DNA of 6,702 bases, from NCBI GenBank assembly GCA_020853255.1, contig JADYZI010000056.1, positions 1 through 6,702 of the forward strand, given 5' to 3'. Under the pieces are notes generated by a model. The model saw only the letters and a program-made list of their open reading frames with translations. It was not told the DNA's origin and made no database searches. Positions 6,145 through 6,702 of the stretch are shown piece after piece. Numbering within the stretch: position 1 is the first letter of the stretch; the number at the start of each line of letters is the position of its first letter. This stretch comes from Acidobacteriota bacterium (GTDB taxonomy: Bacteria > Acidobacteriota > Blastocatellia > Pyrinomonadales > Pyrinomonadaceae). The position numbers and the translations under genes are program-made.

Positions 6145-6207
6145 CAAATCTCAAATTCCAAATCTCAAATCTCAAATCTCAGATCTCAAATTTCAAATCT
6201 CAAATCC
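6145..6207. repeat. Nine-unit tandem repeat of the 7-bp sequence CAAATCT
   Basis: Starting at 6145, nine consecutive 7-bp units follow each other without gaps. Five are exact CAAATCT; the variants are CAAATTC, CAGATCT, CAAATTT and CAAATCC. The array lies between two convergent genes (the cupin gene and the lipoprotein gene) and fills nearly the entire gap. It has no inverted repeats, so it is not a hairpin terminator. It probably arose by replication slippage, and its length may vary between strains. Confidence 0.85.
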
Positions 6208-6216
6208 CATCGCTCC

Positions 6217-6702
6217 CTATTTTGCTGTTTTTCCCGCAGGTTCGGGTGGGATTCCCTTTGCTACGGTGTTTGAGCTGGTATTATCTGCCACGAAGGGCTG
6301 CTTTCCGTTGGCGTATTTGTAAAACTCGACCTTATTGTCGGTTCCGTTGGCGACCACTTCCGAAACGGCGGTGACGGTGATCTTATTCCCGTCGCCGTTG
6401 ATCATGATCTGTTTGCATACGCCGTCGATATTTATCTCGAGGCCGTCGGCGTTTATGGCGACGCGGTTATATTTTGTGCATTTGACGCGTTTCGCTTCTT
6501 CGGGTTTGTTAACGCTGATGGTCGGGCCGCTGGTTTCGGTGTCGATGGTGACGACATCGGCCGGGTTGATCGGCCCCGGCGTCGGCACGTTTATCACCGG
6601 CGTGGGTGATGGATTATACTTCTCCAAACTTTTCTTCGTCATCCCGCTCTGGACATCGCAAGCAGCCAAAAGCGCAAGAACGGCGAGCGCGGATACGAGT
6701 GC
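6217..6702 (-). CDS. DUF3060-like lipoprotein, N-terminus cut by the window edge
   Basis: The frame is open to the right edge, so the true start lies outside the window. The visible 161 residues begin with the hydrophobic stretch ALVSALAVLALLAAC, a signal peptide core ending in a LAAC lipobox, so the mature protein starts at that cysteine (codon 6660-6658) and is lipid-anchored. A proline- and threonine-rich linker follows (PSPTPVINVPTPGPINP). The C-terminal half consists of short strands with alternating N, D, G and V residues (VAINADGLEINIDGVCK, MINGDGNKITV, VVANGTDNKVEF), as in the DUF3060 family, which is thought to form a small beta-structure. The function is unknown. A TTG at 6669-6667 would omit the signal peptide and is not the start. 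It converges with the cupin gene. Confidence 0.75.
   Translation of the reverse strand, partial: ALVSALAVLALLAACDVQSGMTKKSLEKYNPSPTPVINVPTPGPINPADVVTIDTETSGPTISVNKPEEAKRVKCTKYNRVAINADGLEINIDGVCKQIMINGDGNKITVTAVSEVVANGTDNKVEFYKYANGKQPFVADNTSSNTVAKGIPPEPAGKTAK

Noticed and set aside
6145..6207. CRISPR array
   Set aside because: The units are 7 bp with no spacers, so this is a simple tandem repeat.

Overview
The window looks like a chromosomal segment of an acidobacterium, most likely of the Blastocatellia/Pyrinomonadaceae type. This is an inference from three things. One is a large regulator of winged-helix, membrane-segment and TPR architecture, a type that is very abundant in that group. The second is a small DUF3060-like lipoprotein. 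The third is several kinds of short palindromic or tandem repeats between and inside genes. Base composition is moderate over most of the window and clearly richer in GC in the cupin gene (5200-6135).

Layout, left to right. (1) 1-334: the first ten codons of a leftward gene that runs off the left edge, a 17-bp sequence repeated twice head to tail (78-119), and a candidate promoter. (2) 335-2323: a rightward membrane-anchored transcriptional regulator (CadC/OmpR-like winged helix, one transmembrane helix, TolB-N-like domain, TPR repeats). (3) 2428-4608: three tightly packed rightward genes. A 79-residue protein overlaps by 17 bp a nucleotidyltransferase-fold protein (AbiEii/MNT-like, toxin-antitoxin style). 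The stop codon of that gene overlaps by 1 bp the start codon of asnS (asparaginyl-tRNA synthetase). (4) Inside asnS, at 4086-4186, there is an in-frame palindromic element with 20-bp inverted arms, which adds about 33 residues to the enzyme. (5) 4609-4760: a hairpin-rich intergenic repeat. (6) 4766-5154: the C-terminal remnant of a zeta-toxin/COG4185-type kinase, followed by an apparently intact 63-residue partner, probably its antitoxin. (7) 5200-6135: a fusion of half a VOC/glyoxalase domain with a bicupin. (8) 6145-6207: nine copies of a 7-bp tandem repeat. (9) 6217-6702: a leftward lipoprotein gene, cut by the right edge.

The most interesting points concern asnS. An essential tRNA synthetase is coupled to a nucleotidyltransferase/partner pair of a family whose better-known members include tRNA-modifying toxins. 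It is flanked on the other side by a decayed second toxin-antitoxin locus, and a selfish-looking palindrome is inserted within its own coding sequence. The regulator, cupin and lipoprotein genes show no evident functional link to this block.
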